From assembly GCA_009746045.1 (NCBI GenBank), contig RPFO01001337.1, forward strand, positions 1 to 28,875: a stretch of DNA of 28,875 nt. Reading direction: 5' to 3'. The position numbers were made by a program, and so were the translations under genes. Below are positions 17,177-26,230 of the stretch, piece by piece. The notes below the pieces were generated by a model. It was not told where the DNA came from and made no database searches. It saw only the letters and a program-made list of their open reading frames with translations. This DNA is from Mesostigma viride. Lineage: Eukaryota; Streptophyta; Mesostigmatophyceae; Mesostigmatales; Mesostigmataceae. Within the stretch, counting starts at the first letter, position 1; each line of letters begins with the position of its first letter.

Positions 17177-19417
17177 TTGCCGACAGGAATGCACATGCAG
17201 AGAGCTTGCATGGCGGGGCAGGTGCCTAGCATAGAAGGGGATGGCACCACCCCCACGGCCATAGGATTGCGGATGCTTGCTCACCAGATTCACCTTGCGG
17301 TGGGTCATGTGGCGGGGCAAACGCTAGACTGGGCGACTCGGCTTATGGGGGCGCCGGGGTTGAAGGTCGCTCAGGCGAAGTTAGAGGAGTGCCACGCATG
17401 CGCAAGTGTCATGAAGAAGCGTAGGCGCTGGCATGCTAAGACTCCTTCCCCGTACCGGGGGAGGTTAGTGGGGGATGTCATGCATTTGGAGGAGGGGGAC
17501 TATTATTTGGTCTTGATGGATCGCTATACCAAGTTCCTAGCCATCGAGCCCCTGCCAAGCATGGTAGAGGAGTCCTTGTGGCGGGGGCTGAGCATTGCCA
17601 TGTCTCACTTCTTTCCCATTTCTGAGGTCATGTTGGACCAACAATTTGATTGCATTGTGGGGCGGGAGGGCTGTGAGATGGTGGTTATTGCTGGGCGGCA
17701 GGACCATGGCAACTTGGGGCTGATTGATAGGCACATCAGCAGCGTAAAGGGCATGGCAGCCAAGCAGCATGCCAGCGGGTTAGGATTCAAGCCCGCGGGG
17801 CAGCCTTATGCACAACGCGCGCTGTGGTGCCGCTTGCTCATGGACAAGTACAACAGCCAGGTGCTTTTCAAGCTGCCCCAGGGACTAGGTCTTATTACCG
17901 CGCAGGGGCTGCAGTCGGGCATTTACCCTCCGGACGTGGCAGACCATTGGGAGGCCCACCTCGCTACCACCGCTGAGGTTAGGCGGCAGTTAGACCGCAC
18001 CCAGCCTGACTTGTCGCAGGAGTGGGAGCTGGGGGAGTTGGTCTTGTTTCACAAGGAGAATTCCTTTGGTAAGCGGGGGCAGATGCAAGGGCCAGGCATG
18101 GTGGTGGATTTGGACTGGGTGCATAGGCGGGTGAAGGTGCACTGGGAGCATAGGGACTATCTCATCCCGTGGGATAAGGTGTATCGGTACAAGGCGTCCG
18201 ATGCCCAGGTCCAGGCGGCCAAGGAGCACAGCCGCCAGCTCGGTTGGGATGTGGATAGCCGGCCGGCCAAGCGGGCCCGGCTGGAACCTGTCCTACCCAC
18301 CCCACTTGGGGTGGCTGTGCATGATGCGCTTGTTGCCCACCCCCCTGCAGGCGCCGCGCCGGAGCAAGTCCCCGGGGTCGACGCGGGGGCGCTACCGCAG
18401 CCCCTCCCCGCGACCCCAGCAGCGCCCACCGTGGCGGCGCCGGACACATCGTCAGGCGCGGGCGTGGGCTCCCAGCTGGCCCACGTCCTCCGACAGCTGC
18501 TCAAGGCGGACAAGCTCAAGGCGGCGGCAGCGGGGGGTGCGGCACAAGTCAGCCGCGTCATGCCAGATAAGTGCCCCACGGTTGTGACTGACGCTCATGA
18601 TGTTCCCTCTAGGCATATTGCGGCCATAGATACCATGGCAGGCGTGTCTATCACGAGCCCGGCGGCGGCCGAGGCCTATTACCATTTGCTGCCCAGTAGT
18701 TGGAAGGAGGTTGCGGGGTTTGACGGGCAGCGGGCCTATAAGGTTGCTGGGCAGGTGCTCATGCCCATCCTAGGGGTAGATGTCCCTGTGCAAGTGCTAG
18801 AGGGTTACAAGGGTATCACTCTCATCGGTAACCCTTTTGTTTCCCTCCCCGGGTTTTCTGTGTCAGCCGGCTTGGTGACCCTCGAGGGGGTGGGGAGCAT
18901 AGGCTTGTACCAATATCACGTAGCGCTTGCAGCCCTCACGGGCCGGGGTCCCCCCGAGGCTATTAATCACCCTGAGGATTATGCCACTGCAGTAGGGGCC
19001 ATTCGCGGGGCGGAATATACGGCAGAGCCGCTGGTAGCCGATGTCACGCAGCCGCAGAAGTGTCACCCCAGCAGTCTTGGCATTTTTCCCTGGAGCATCG
19101 CCACTAAATCTCCTATTAGTTATCCGCAGTTTAAGGAGGACTGCCGTGACCCTGTCAAGTTCCATAAGTGGCGCGCGGCTTTCTTGCGCGCGCAGCTGGA
19201 GTGGGCGATGTATGGGGTGTATGGGGAGTTGATGGAGGTGCCGCAAGGGGCGGTAAAGCTGAACTTGAAGTTTGTGCTCAAGTATAAGCAGGTCCTCCCC
19301 ACTGACCCTGTCACATTTCATGTACGGCCCTGTGTCACGAATTTAGGGGCTCGTCTGAGTTGTCGGAGGAGGAATTGTTTACGCCCGGGCTGTCGCAGAC
19401 CACTAGCCGGGTGTTAA
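17177..19417 (+). CDS. Copia-like pol: integrase, retropepsin-like domain, RT N-terminus
   Basis: Begins after a TAG (17,168); the first codon is TTG and the first ATG is at 17,189, so it is probably expressed as part of a Gag-Pol fusion. Numbering from TTG: H36/H39/H44 with C72-x2-C75 is the HHCC zinc site; the integrase core has D100 (G-D-V-M-H-L), an Asp near 154-158 and D184 where copia has Glu (G-L-I-D-R-H). A C-terminal G-E-L-V-L-F-H region follows. Residues 330-450 are a Pro/Ala-rich linker. Residues about 468-575 look like a retropepsin: A-I-D-T-M-A-G at 483-489 and I-T-L-I-G-N-P-F at 547-554. From about 660, D-P-V-K-F-H-K-W-R-A-A-F to F-V-L-K-Y-K is the start of the RT. The last 25 or so residues are out of frame after the G4 run at about 19,346. 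Confidence 0.8.
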   Translation: MPTGMHMQRACMAGQVPSIEGDGTTPTAIGLRMLAHQIHLAVGHVAGQTLDWATRLMGAPGLKVAQAKLEECHACASVMKKRRRWHAKTPSPYRGRLVGDVMHLEEGDYYLVLMDRYTKFLAIEPLPSMVEESLWRGLSIAMSHFFPISEVMLDQQFDCIVGREGCEMVVIAGRQDHGNLGLIDRHISSVKGMAAKQHASGLGFKPAGQPYAQRALWCRLLMDKYNSQVLFKLPQGLGLITAQGLQSGIYPPDVADHWEAHLATTAEVRRQLDRTQPDLSQEWELGELVLFHKENSFGKRGQMQGPGMVVDLDWVHRRVKVHWEHRDYLIPWDKVYRYKASDAQVQAAKEHSRQLGWDVDSRPAKRARLEPVLPTPLGVAVHDALVAHPPAGAAPEQVPGVDAGALPQPLPATPAAPTVAAPDTSSGAGVGSQLAHVLRQLLKADKLKAAAAGGAAQVSRVMPDKCPTVVTDAHDVPSRHIAAIDTMAGVSITSPAAAEAYYHLLPSSWKEVAGFDGQRAYKVAGQVLMPILGVDVPVQVLEGYKGITLIGNPFVSLPGFSVSAGLVTLEGVGSIGLYQYHVALAALTGRGPPEAINHPEDYATAVGAIRGAEYTAEPLVADVTQPQKCHPSSLGIFPWSIATKSPISYPQFKEDCRDPVKFHKWRAAFLRAQLEWAMYGVYGELMEVPQGAVKLNLKFVLKYKQVLPTDPVTFHVRPCVTNLGARLSCRRRNCLRPGCRRPLAGC

Positions 19418-20166
19418 CATCGGTGTTCTTGGGGCTGTTGGATCGGGGTTTGGACTATGCCATGGCCTGCTCAGATTTTCAGCGGGCCTTTCTCCATAGC
19501 GACCCGACAGTGGCCGAGGAAGTGTGGCGTGGCACGGTGTATGTGGTCAAGGTCCCTTTTGTGTGGCAGGGGGAGCTGCGGTGTGTGTACTTGCGGCTTC
19601 TCCTTGGTGTGGAGGGCCTGCAGTCTAGCCCCATCATCTTAATTCGCAAGACGGCTGAACGCATCTTTGCTAGCATGGGGGCGGTGTTTTCCCGCATCGA
19701 TAGCAACCTCTTTCACATCCACACACCCAACCCACACGAGCCCGCGTTCATGCAATGGCATGGGGATGACTGGCGGCTTATTGGACCCCGGGCGTGGGTC
19801 CGGCAGTTCATAACCGCTGTGGCCAAGCTTTTGCCCACTAGCCGCACGTTGTGGCTGGACCCCGACACCCCCGTCCCTTTCTGTGGCCTAACCTACACTT
19901 TGCACCGCACACCGGTTGGCTGGTGCATTGACATGGCGGTCAAGCAGGAATACGCCGACAAGCTCGCGCAATCGCTGCCTGAGCGGCTGGATGCGTCCGC
20001 AGGACCGCAACTGCGCGGCCAGCTCAGTGGGGTGGCTCGCGGGCACGGTGCGACCCGACCTGTCCATCTACGCGCGTGCGCCCGACGCCGTGCTTGCGGG
20101 CATGGGAGCGCAGCATCTTCGGACGCAAGTCTTGGCGTCACCGGGCCTGCGCGTGTGGGGGGTTGA
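19360..20166 (+). CDS. Copia-like reverse transcriptase segment
   Basis: The main palm and fingers of the RT. Residue numbers are from the first codon of this frame: D39 in S-D-F-Q-R-A-F-L, L-L-G-V-E-G-L-Q-S-S-P at 81-91, and D136-D137 in Q-W-H-G-D-D. The catalytic aspartates are kept, but the usual Tyr-Val before them is replaced by His-Gly. The segment is joined in meaning, not in frame, to the preceding pol segment and to the RNase H. The true domain ends near 20,030 and the last 45 codons are read out of frame. One G more in the first G4 run and one less in the second would put all segments in one frame. Confidence 0.85.
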   Translation: MSEEELFTPGLSQTTSRVLTSVFLGLLDRGLDYAMACSDFQRAFLHSDPTVAEEVWRGTVYVVKVPFVWQGELRCVYLRLLLGVEGLQSSPIILIRKTAERIFASMGAVFSRIDSNLFHIHTPNPHEPAFMQWHGDDWRLIGPRAWVRQFITAVAKLLPTSRTLWLDPDTPVPFCGLTYTLHRTPVGWCIDMAVKQEYADKLAQSLPERLDASAGPQLRGQLSGVARGHGATRPVHLRACARRRACGHGSAASSDASLGVTGPARVGG

Positions 20167-20665
20167 TATCACCCGCCCGGTGGCAATGACCATTTACTCT
20201 GACGCGAACCTGGAGTCGCGCACCATCACGCAGCTGCGCGCGCGGGAGGCGGCCATCTTTTTTCTTGATAGCCCCACTGGGCAGCCCACTATTGTCGACA
20301 GGTATAGCCGCATCCATCAGCGGGTAGTGGTAGACAGCAATCGCGCGGAGTGTCGCGCGTTCATTTCCGCTGTCGACCATGTGTGTTATGTGCAGCATCT
20401 TTTGCAATGGATTGCGGATAAGGCCCGCGTGGCGCTGTCGCTCCGCATGCGGCTGTGCACAGATAGCAAGTCAATAATTGAGTTTCTGAATAACCCGCTC
20501 GCCTCCACCACCGAACTAGATTACCTTGTGTTGGCCGAGTCCGCCACAGTGTTGGATGAGCGGCGGTGAATCCCCGAGAGCGAGAATATTGCCGATGCCT
20601 TGACCAAGCCAGCGATGCTGTCGGGGCCTCAGTACAAGCTGCTGCGGCAGCTCATGATGACATGA
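20030..20665 (+). CDS. Copia-like RNase H with in-frame TGA
   Basis: Connection motif W-L-A-G-T-V-R-P-D-L-S-I-Y-A, then catalytic Asp in I-Y-S-D-A, Glu in R-A-E-C and Asp in C-T-D-S, followed by F-L-N-N-P. TGA at 20,567-20,569 stops the frame; the same frame continues N-I-A-D-A-L-T-K-P, the classic copia pol terminus, to TGA at 20,663. The identical stop occurs in copy 1 (2,719), so if the copies are one locus it is real or a consensus error, not a random error. Confidence 0.85.
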
Positions 20666-21785
20666 GTTTTTTTTTACAATGTGACCTGTCGTCTTTTTGC
20701 ATGGGAATGGGCGCTTCTTTCATCTGTGAATACATTTCCCTAGACCTGACAGGCGGCCAGTGTGCCTACTAATGATGCATGTGGTGCAGTTGCACCCAAG
20801 TAGAAAAGGAGGCCGGGAGCAAAGCCCGGGTGTTTTTGGCGTGCTCAGATCCCAGCGCGTAGGGCACCCTCCTTGGGGTTTAGGATTTGGGGACGGCCAG
20901 TGTGCCGTTACGTGTTTCTCTACTTGAACGTACGTAGGGTCAGTGCTACCCTATTGCCCCTCGCTTTAAATAATTTATGATAATTATTTAAAAAGAAAGC
21001 TTTCCTCACAAGGACACCACTGTATTCGTGGGGCTGCAGTTGCCCAAGTTCCCCAACGAGTTGAGGGCCAGGCTCACTCCTCTGAGGGTGTTGGTACCCA
21101 TATTGGGGGCCAACTGGGGGCCTGTCAAGGCCTTTCTGCAGCTTTGGTGGGCATACAGTAACTGGCTGTGTCGCCACAAGACAGCTAGTGGCTGGGTCCT
21201 TGACCCCCTCCGCCAGGCTGTGGTTACCCTGTCCTTCCCTGCTCAGTGCATTCGGTTTTCTGCTGAGTTGGGCAAGGCTGCTGAGACCTGCATGGATATT
21301 CAGGTCAGCAGGAACTGGCCAGATCGATCTGGTGGCCATGGTGGAGCATTTTCCCGTGTTCGGAATGAAGGGGAAGGATACGAAGAGGGGGGATTGGTTC
21401 ACTCTGTGAAGGGTCGGAGTGATGGGCTTGGAGATTGGGCTGTGGAGTGAGGTGGGTAACCAGAATGGATGAGGCCAGTTCTGATGTCCAGTCCAGATTT
21501 CCAGAAGTTCCAGATTCCAGGGTTTCATGGTAGTCATTGCAGTTGTATTATCCAGGCACTGCTGCCTGTGTTTTGGATCCCTTGATGTCATTACAATTTT
21601 GTGAGAGTTGTTAATTCAGGGTTGATCATGATCAGATGATGATGAGATAGGAGGCCCCTTTGGGGATGTAAAAACCCACCTGCTTGTCCCAAGAGGTGGT
21701 GGACTTCCTGTTTATTGTTGTGTTGTTCTTGTGGAGGTTGTTGTTTTATTCTTCTTGGCTTCTAGGAACTGGGAGTTCCTGTCTT
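20666..21785 (+). other. Copia 3' flank and LTR-element stub (copy 2)
   Basis: Twin of 2,818-3,939, including the AT palindrome (about 20,965-20,992) and the unrecognised frames at 21,028-21,450 (+) and 20,920-21,591 (-). No gene is called. Confidence 0.5.
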
Positions 21786-21797
21786 GAGGGGGAGATA
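21786..21797 (+). promoter_or_regulatory. Polypurine tract (copy 2)
   Basis: GAGGGGGAGATA directly before the LTR, identical to 3,940-3,951. Confidence 0.75.
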
Positions 21798-22495
21798 TGT
21801 AACAACCAAATGTTACATCCAAAGTTTTCCTACTGTTGATCTTATTATGAGTTCTTGGGGACAATTATTTGGAAAGTTAGGAGGCTTCGACGTAAGATTG
21901 ATATTGGGCCTGCTGAGATCTGTCGAATTATTGTTCTACCCTAGCTCATTGGTCGTGGCCTGATCCACGTGGGGTACTTTGCATGGTTTAGTTCAGCCAG
22001 TCATAGATTCCTTCTGTTGTACCTGGTGGATTTGATTCCAGGTCACGGGGATTCTGTAGTGCTGGCCTTGTGTTGTGTTGTGGATTCTGAGGACAGGATC
22101 TTACCTTGAGTGATCCTCACATTTGATTGGTCCTTTCGGGTTAGGATTGAGCCGACTCTGCATGCACGATGACTTTTATCCTGTTTGTGGAGGTCGTGGA
22201 ACCAAGCGTACGTGGGAACCAAACCTATGGTGTAATTCAAGGATTTCCTTGTTTCATCAAGCAAACAACCCTTGCCAAAAGTCAACTATAACTTCAACAG
22301 ATAGTCGACTTGGAGACAACTTGTCTGTTGTGTCTAACAAGGGTGGGGACTCAATCCCTTAACTGTTGAAGCTTCATCTTCATTGCTTCTCTGGACGTGA
22401 AGTTATCTATCAAGACTCTAACCCAGGTATAAAGATCTTTTCACGCTAATGCTTATACTGAGGCTGTTGCAAACACAACATTTTTAGTCGTTACA
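21798..22495 (+). repeat. 698-bp 3' LTR (copy 2)
   Basis: TGTAACAAC to GTCGTTACA, same length as copy 1 at 3,952-4,649. TATAAA at 22,428-22,433. The two LTRs here are not the two ends of one element: they lie in the two copies of the large repeat. Confidence 0.8.
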
Positions 22496-22606
22496 CTTGC
22501 GCGCCAAAAGTAACCGCCGCTACCGAAGCTGAGGCCTGAGGCCGAACACTAAACATGCAAAAGGCACAGGTGCTGCTGCCTTTGTACCGGGCAGTTTGAT
22601 AGCACA

Positions 22607-23336
22607 GTGCTGGCATTTACTAGCTGCATGGAAAGTAGAGCGATGGCGCACGGTCGAGGCAAGGAACCTGGCCTCGGAATAAACTACGATGACATGTCAG
22701 ATACGGAGTACGAAGACGCCCGAGCACGACATCTTGCTAGCTTGGAGCTAGATGATGATGCTGACAACAATGACGGTGGGGACGAGGAGCCTACTGGCCC
22801 CGACAACAGTGGGGACGAGTGGGATGGTGATGCAAAGCGGGACAAGGCTGCCGTTTGGGAGTTCGTCAAGAAGGAGCGCATTGTAGTGAGCGGCCTGCTG
22901 ACGAACAACTACAAGCAATCCTGCCTTCAGTGCGGCATTACCTGGAAGGGGAGCGCCACTAGGGCAAAGCTCCACATCGTGGGCAAGCCTTGGTGCCGGG
23001 ATGTGAAGCCTTGCCCCAATCCGCCGAAGGCATATAGGGCGTATTTGCAGGGCATTTTCAGGGCCAAGGACCTTCAGAGGCGTGGCCAAGCGGACCACAT
23101 GGAGCTCGTGACCAAGCGCCGGGCAGCGACTCAACTGGGATGGCCTCGTGGAGGGCAGCGCCTCTGAGTGGCACGACGCCCAGGTTGGCTCTTCACAACA
23201 GCACAGCTCGAGCAGACCTGAGGCGTCCGAGGAGGACCTGACCATGCCGCAGATGATGAAGCTGGATAAGCTGCAGCTGGACCTTGCATTGTGCAAGGGT
23301 TTTATTTCTGCTGGTATCCCTTTCAATGTCCCTTAA
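22607..23336 (+). pseudogene. hAT transposase N-terminal fragment (copy 2)
   Basis: Same acidic N-terminus and BED-like C2HC finger as copy 1 (first frame to 23,167), and the same frame change near 23,131. The catalytic-domain start reads to I-P-F-N-V and then stops early because of one extra C near 23,332 relative to copy 1. The remainder is replaced by satellite. Confidence 0.7.
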
Positions 23337-23339
23337 CAA

Positions 23340-24000
23340 TGATGCATTTCGCTGCCTGCATTGACATTGTATGTATGGCATGATGGTGGTGGCTGCCTGC
23401 ATATATGCATGGTGCATGACATTGTATGTATGGCATGGTGGTGGCTGCCTCATGTCTCGAGAGAGCTTTAGATAGATAGGATTTTATCTCATATGATGAT
23501 GGATGACATTGTATGTATGGTATGGTTGGTGCCGCCTGCATATGTGCTTATGGCATGGTGCATGACAGTGTATGGCATGCCGGTGGTTGCCTGCATGCAT
23601 GTCTCAAGAGCTTTAGATAGATAGGATTTTACATCTCATATGATGATGCATGACATTGTATGTATGGCATGGTGGTGGCTGCCTGCATATGTGTTTATGT
23701 ATGGCATTGGTGCATGACAGTGTATGGCATGTCGGTGGTTGCCTGCATGCATGTCTCAAGAACTGTAGATAGATAGGATTTTACATCTCATATGATGATG
23801 CATGACGTTGTATGTATGGCATGGTCAGTGGGCTGCCTGCGTATGTGTTTATGGCATGGTGCATGACAGTGTATGGCATGGTGGTTGCCTGCTGCAATGA
23901 TGCATGTCTCAAGAACTTTAGATAGATGGGATTTTACATCTCATATGATGATGCATGTTCATGGCATGGGTGGTGATGCTACCTGCATTTGTTTATTGCC
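23340..24000 (+). repeat. Tandem satellite, about 150 bp period (copy 2)
   Basis: Same units as 5,505-6,150, with scattered 1-4 base indels, for example near 23,351, 23,450, 23,487 and 23,707. Confidence 0.9.
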
Positions 24001-24429
24001 ATGTTGGTTTTGGCCTTTTGGGCTTCTGGGTGGAGGAACTGGACCTTCTTGCCGTATGACTTAGCAATTAGTCATAATTAAGGAATAATAAAGAATTAGG
24101 TCAATTAGCATTAATAAAATAATGGTTCATCATGGTGGCTGCAGTTGTGTTTAGTAGGGCATGGTGCATGACATCGTATGCATGGAATAAAGATTAGTTC
24201 AATTATACCAATGGGTGAGTATATATCACACTTCATGCAACTATAGACAACCAAGTGAGTGTCAATAGGCTATGACCAGTCTACGTGATTGCATTGGTAT
24301 TCATCAAGTTTTGAGACATAAGCAAGAGTTTTTGAGAGGCACACCCATGGGATAAACACCTTAGAATATTTTATCCTGTTTGAAAATCCACTTTTCCGGT
24401 CAAAAAACCACTTTTTGAGCTTTTGGCGT
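24001..24429. other. AT-rich DNA (copy 2), no gene
   Basis: Twin of 6,151-6,581 with few changes. Confidence 0.5.
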
Positions 24430-24556
24430 ATAATTAATTAATTAATTAATTAATTAAACTCGTGCTCCCGTTGGGGAGTCACGGAGCACCGAAGTGCTTT
24501 TAATCCCTGTGTGTGCACTACAGGAGAAAGGCAGAGACCCCATCTCCTTCATGCCA
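24430..24556 (-). repeat. LINE 3' tail repeat (copy 2)
   Basis: Twin of 6,582-6,713; the (TTAA)n run and both hairpins are intact, with small losses in the purine stretch near 24,529-24,542. Confidence 0.8.
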
Positions 24557-24855
24557 AAGGCATGCCACAGCTGCAATCGGGCGCGGCTAGCTAAAAGGAC
24601 AGGCTAACGATCCGGCAAACTGTGGGTGCAATAAGACCCATGTGAGCATATCATAGCAAGGAGCGTGGGCAAGTAATCTGAACATAGCCAGGGCGTAGCA
24701 TGGCTGTACTAGGACTAGGCTAAGGCTATGGCTGGTTGTGTACCGTGCGTTGGCGGCACGTGACTAGGTGTGTTGGCACAGCTATAGGCAACATTCTAGG
24801 CATGGCTGCCTTAGCGGCAGTGACGCCAATGGTTACAAGCTAGGGTATTGCTATT

Positions 24856-26230
24856 CTAGCCCGCTGGGGGCGTCCACATCTTGTGGTTGATCATCAGCTC
24901 CCCGCCCCTCCAGTACACCTTGGGCTTCTGGGGGTCCTGCTTATGGCGGAGGTATTCCTGCCACAGGTCCCGTCGCTGCTGTTGCTGAGCGGGGGTGAGG
25001 TCGTCATCCAGCGTCCAGGTGAGGTCGTGCAACCGCTTGCGACGAGAGAGGAACCGCTGCTTCTCCTCATGCAGGGGAGGGGAAGGTGAGTAGGACTGGT
25101 GGGGGGGCCGCCTTGTCCCGTGAGTGGGGGAGGCGGTGGCACCCACGCAGTTCTACCTCACCTACCAGGCCCATGAGGGTAAGAAGCTGGTTCTTGAGCT
25201 CGTCAGCAAGAGAGGTTGACGTCTCACCTGGCTTCTGGGGGAAGCGACGTAGCACCACTCGGCACTCGCGGCGAGCGCGGTCGGTGACCTCCGTTGCTGG
25301 GCCTGGCGGTGGTCCTCCAGCCCTGGAGCTTTGTGGCGATGGCGTCGGTGGTGGAGGCGGTCGCTGACCGCAGCAGGTCCGCGTAGGAGAGCGGCGGGAG
25401 GCCGCCAGCATCCTGCCGGGGTGGCTGGGATGCAATGGTGGCCGTCTGCTCCGCTATCTTGGGGACCTGTGTGGCCAGGGCCTCGGTGTGGGCGGGTGAT
25501 GGCCTCAAGCTTCTTCAGGAGCACGCCACACTTGCCCTCCACCTGGTTAAGGCGAGAGACAAGTGCAGCATGCGTTTCCGAAGCCTGCGCCGTGGTGTGT
25601 AGCGCCGTGAACTGGGGTTGTAGCTTGTGGACGACCTTGGTTTCCACGTTGGAGACCCGGGCCTCGACCTTGTTGAGCGTGGTGTTCAGCGATGTCAGCT
25701 GCTCGGCCAGCGGCCAGGTCACGTCTCCTCCAGCACTGCGCGGATGTCATCCTTGCCGAGGGAGGAAGCCGATGGGGCTGCCGGCTGTGCGGGGCTGGGG
25801 TACTGCGGAGCGTTCTGGTGATGTCGCCGAGCGGATCTGGAATTGGCTGGTCAGGATAATCAGGCGTTGTTCTACTTCGTCCAAAGCATAGAGCCAGGAC
25901 ATGTCTCCATTGTAGTCGATAGCCGCCCCCACCTTGGGCACTAAGAGCTTCCGCTCCTGTTCGAGGAACTGGAGAACCTCGATGCAGCCGCGGCGACAAT
26001 CTGCCACCGGGTGGAAGGCGAAGCCGGCGCCGGGGAGGAACTCGCTAAATTCGACGGGCAGGGTCTGGGCCAGGCGAGGCGCGGCGAGGGGGTGGCGGTA
26101 AGCCGTGCGCGAACAATGGCGAGGGCGAGAGGGGTGGGCGTGGCGTGGGGAAGCTGTGCCAGCTCCTCCAGCCCTCGGTTGCGGTGGAGCGCAAGCGGTG
26201 GCACGTGCGTAACTGGCAATACGCGTGCAG
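24856..26230 (-). pseudogene. L1-type LINE ORF1 (copy 2), multiply frameshifted
   Basis: Corresponds to 7,011-8,379. The C-terminal domain frame (24,856-25,146) and the stop before it are the same as in copy 1. Upstream the coiled-coil and N-terminal parts are broken by many one- and two-base indels (near 25,292, 25,321, 25,495, 25,724, 25,793, 25,830) and by T losses beyond 26,000. The pattern fits declining base quality toward the end of the window better than natural decay, since the other copy is open over 385 codons. Confidence 0.7.

Larger units (their letters stand above)
15392..20665 (+). mobile_element. Ty1/copia-like retrotransposon, near-complete coding region, LTRs not found
   Basis: The order along the DNA is gag (two zinc knuckles), integrase, retropepsin-like domain, reverse transcriptase and RNase H. 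Integrase before RT defines the copia type. The coding region is broken by a TAG at 17,168, frame changes in G4 runs near 19,346 and 20,029, and a TGA at 20,567. No flanking LTRs were detectable by eye, so the ends given are the leader repeat and the pol stop and not true termini. Confidence 0.8.

Noticed and set aside
3952-22495. The two 698-bp LTRs as the two ends of one retrotransposon of about 18.5 kb
   Set aside because: They sit at equivalent places in the two copies of the large repeat, and each is a 3' LTR with its own polypurine tract.
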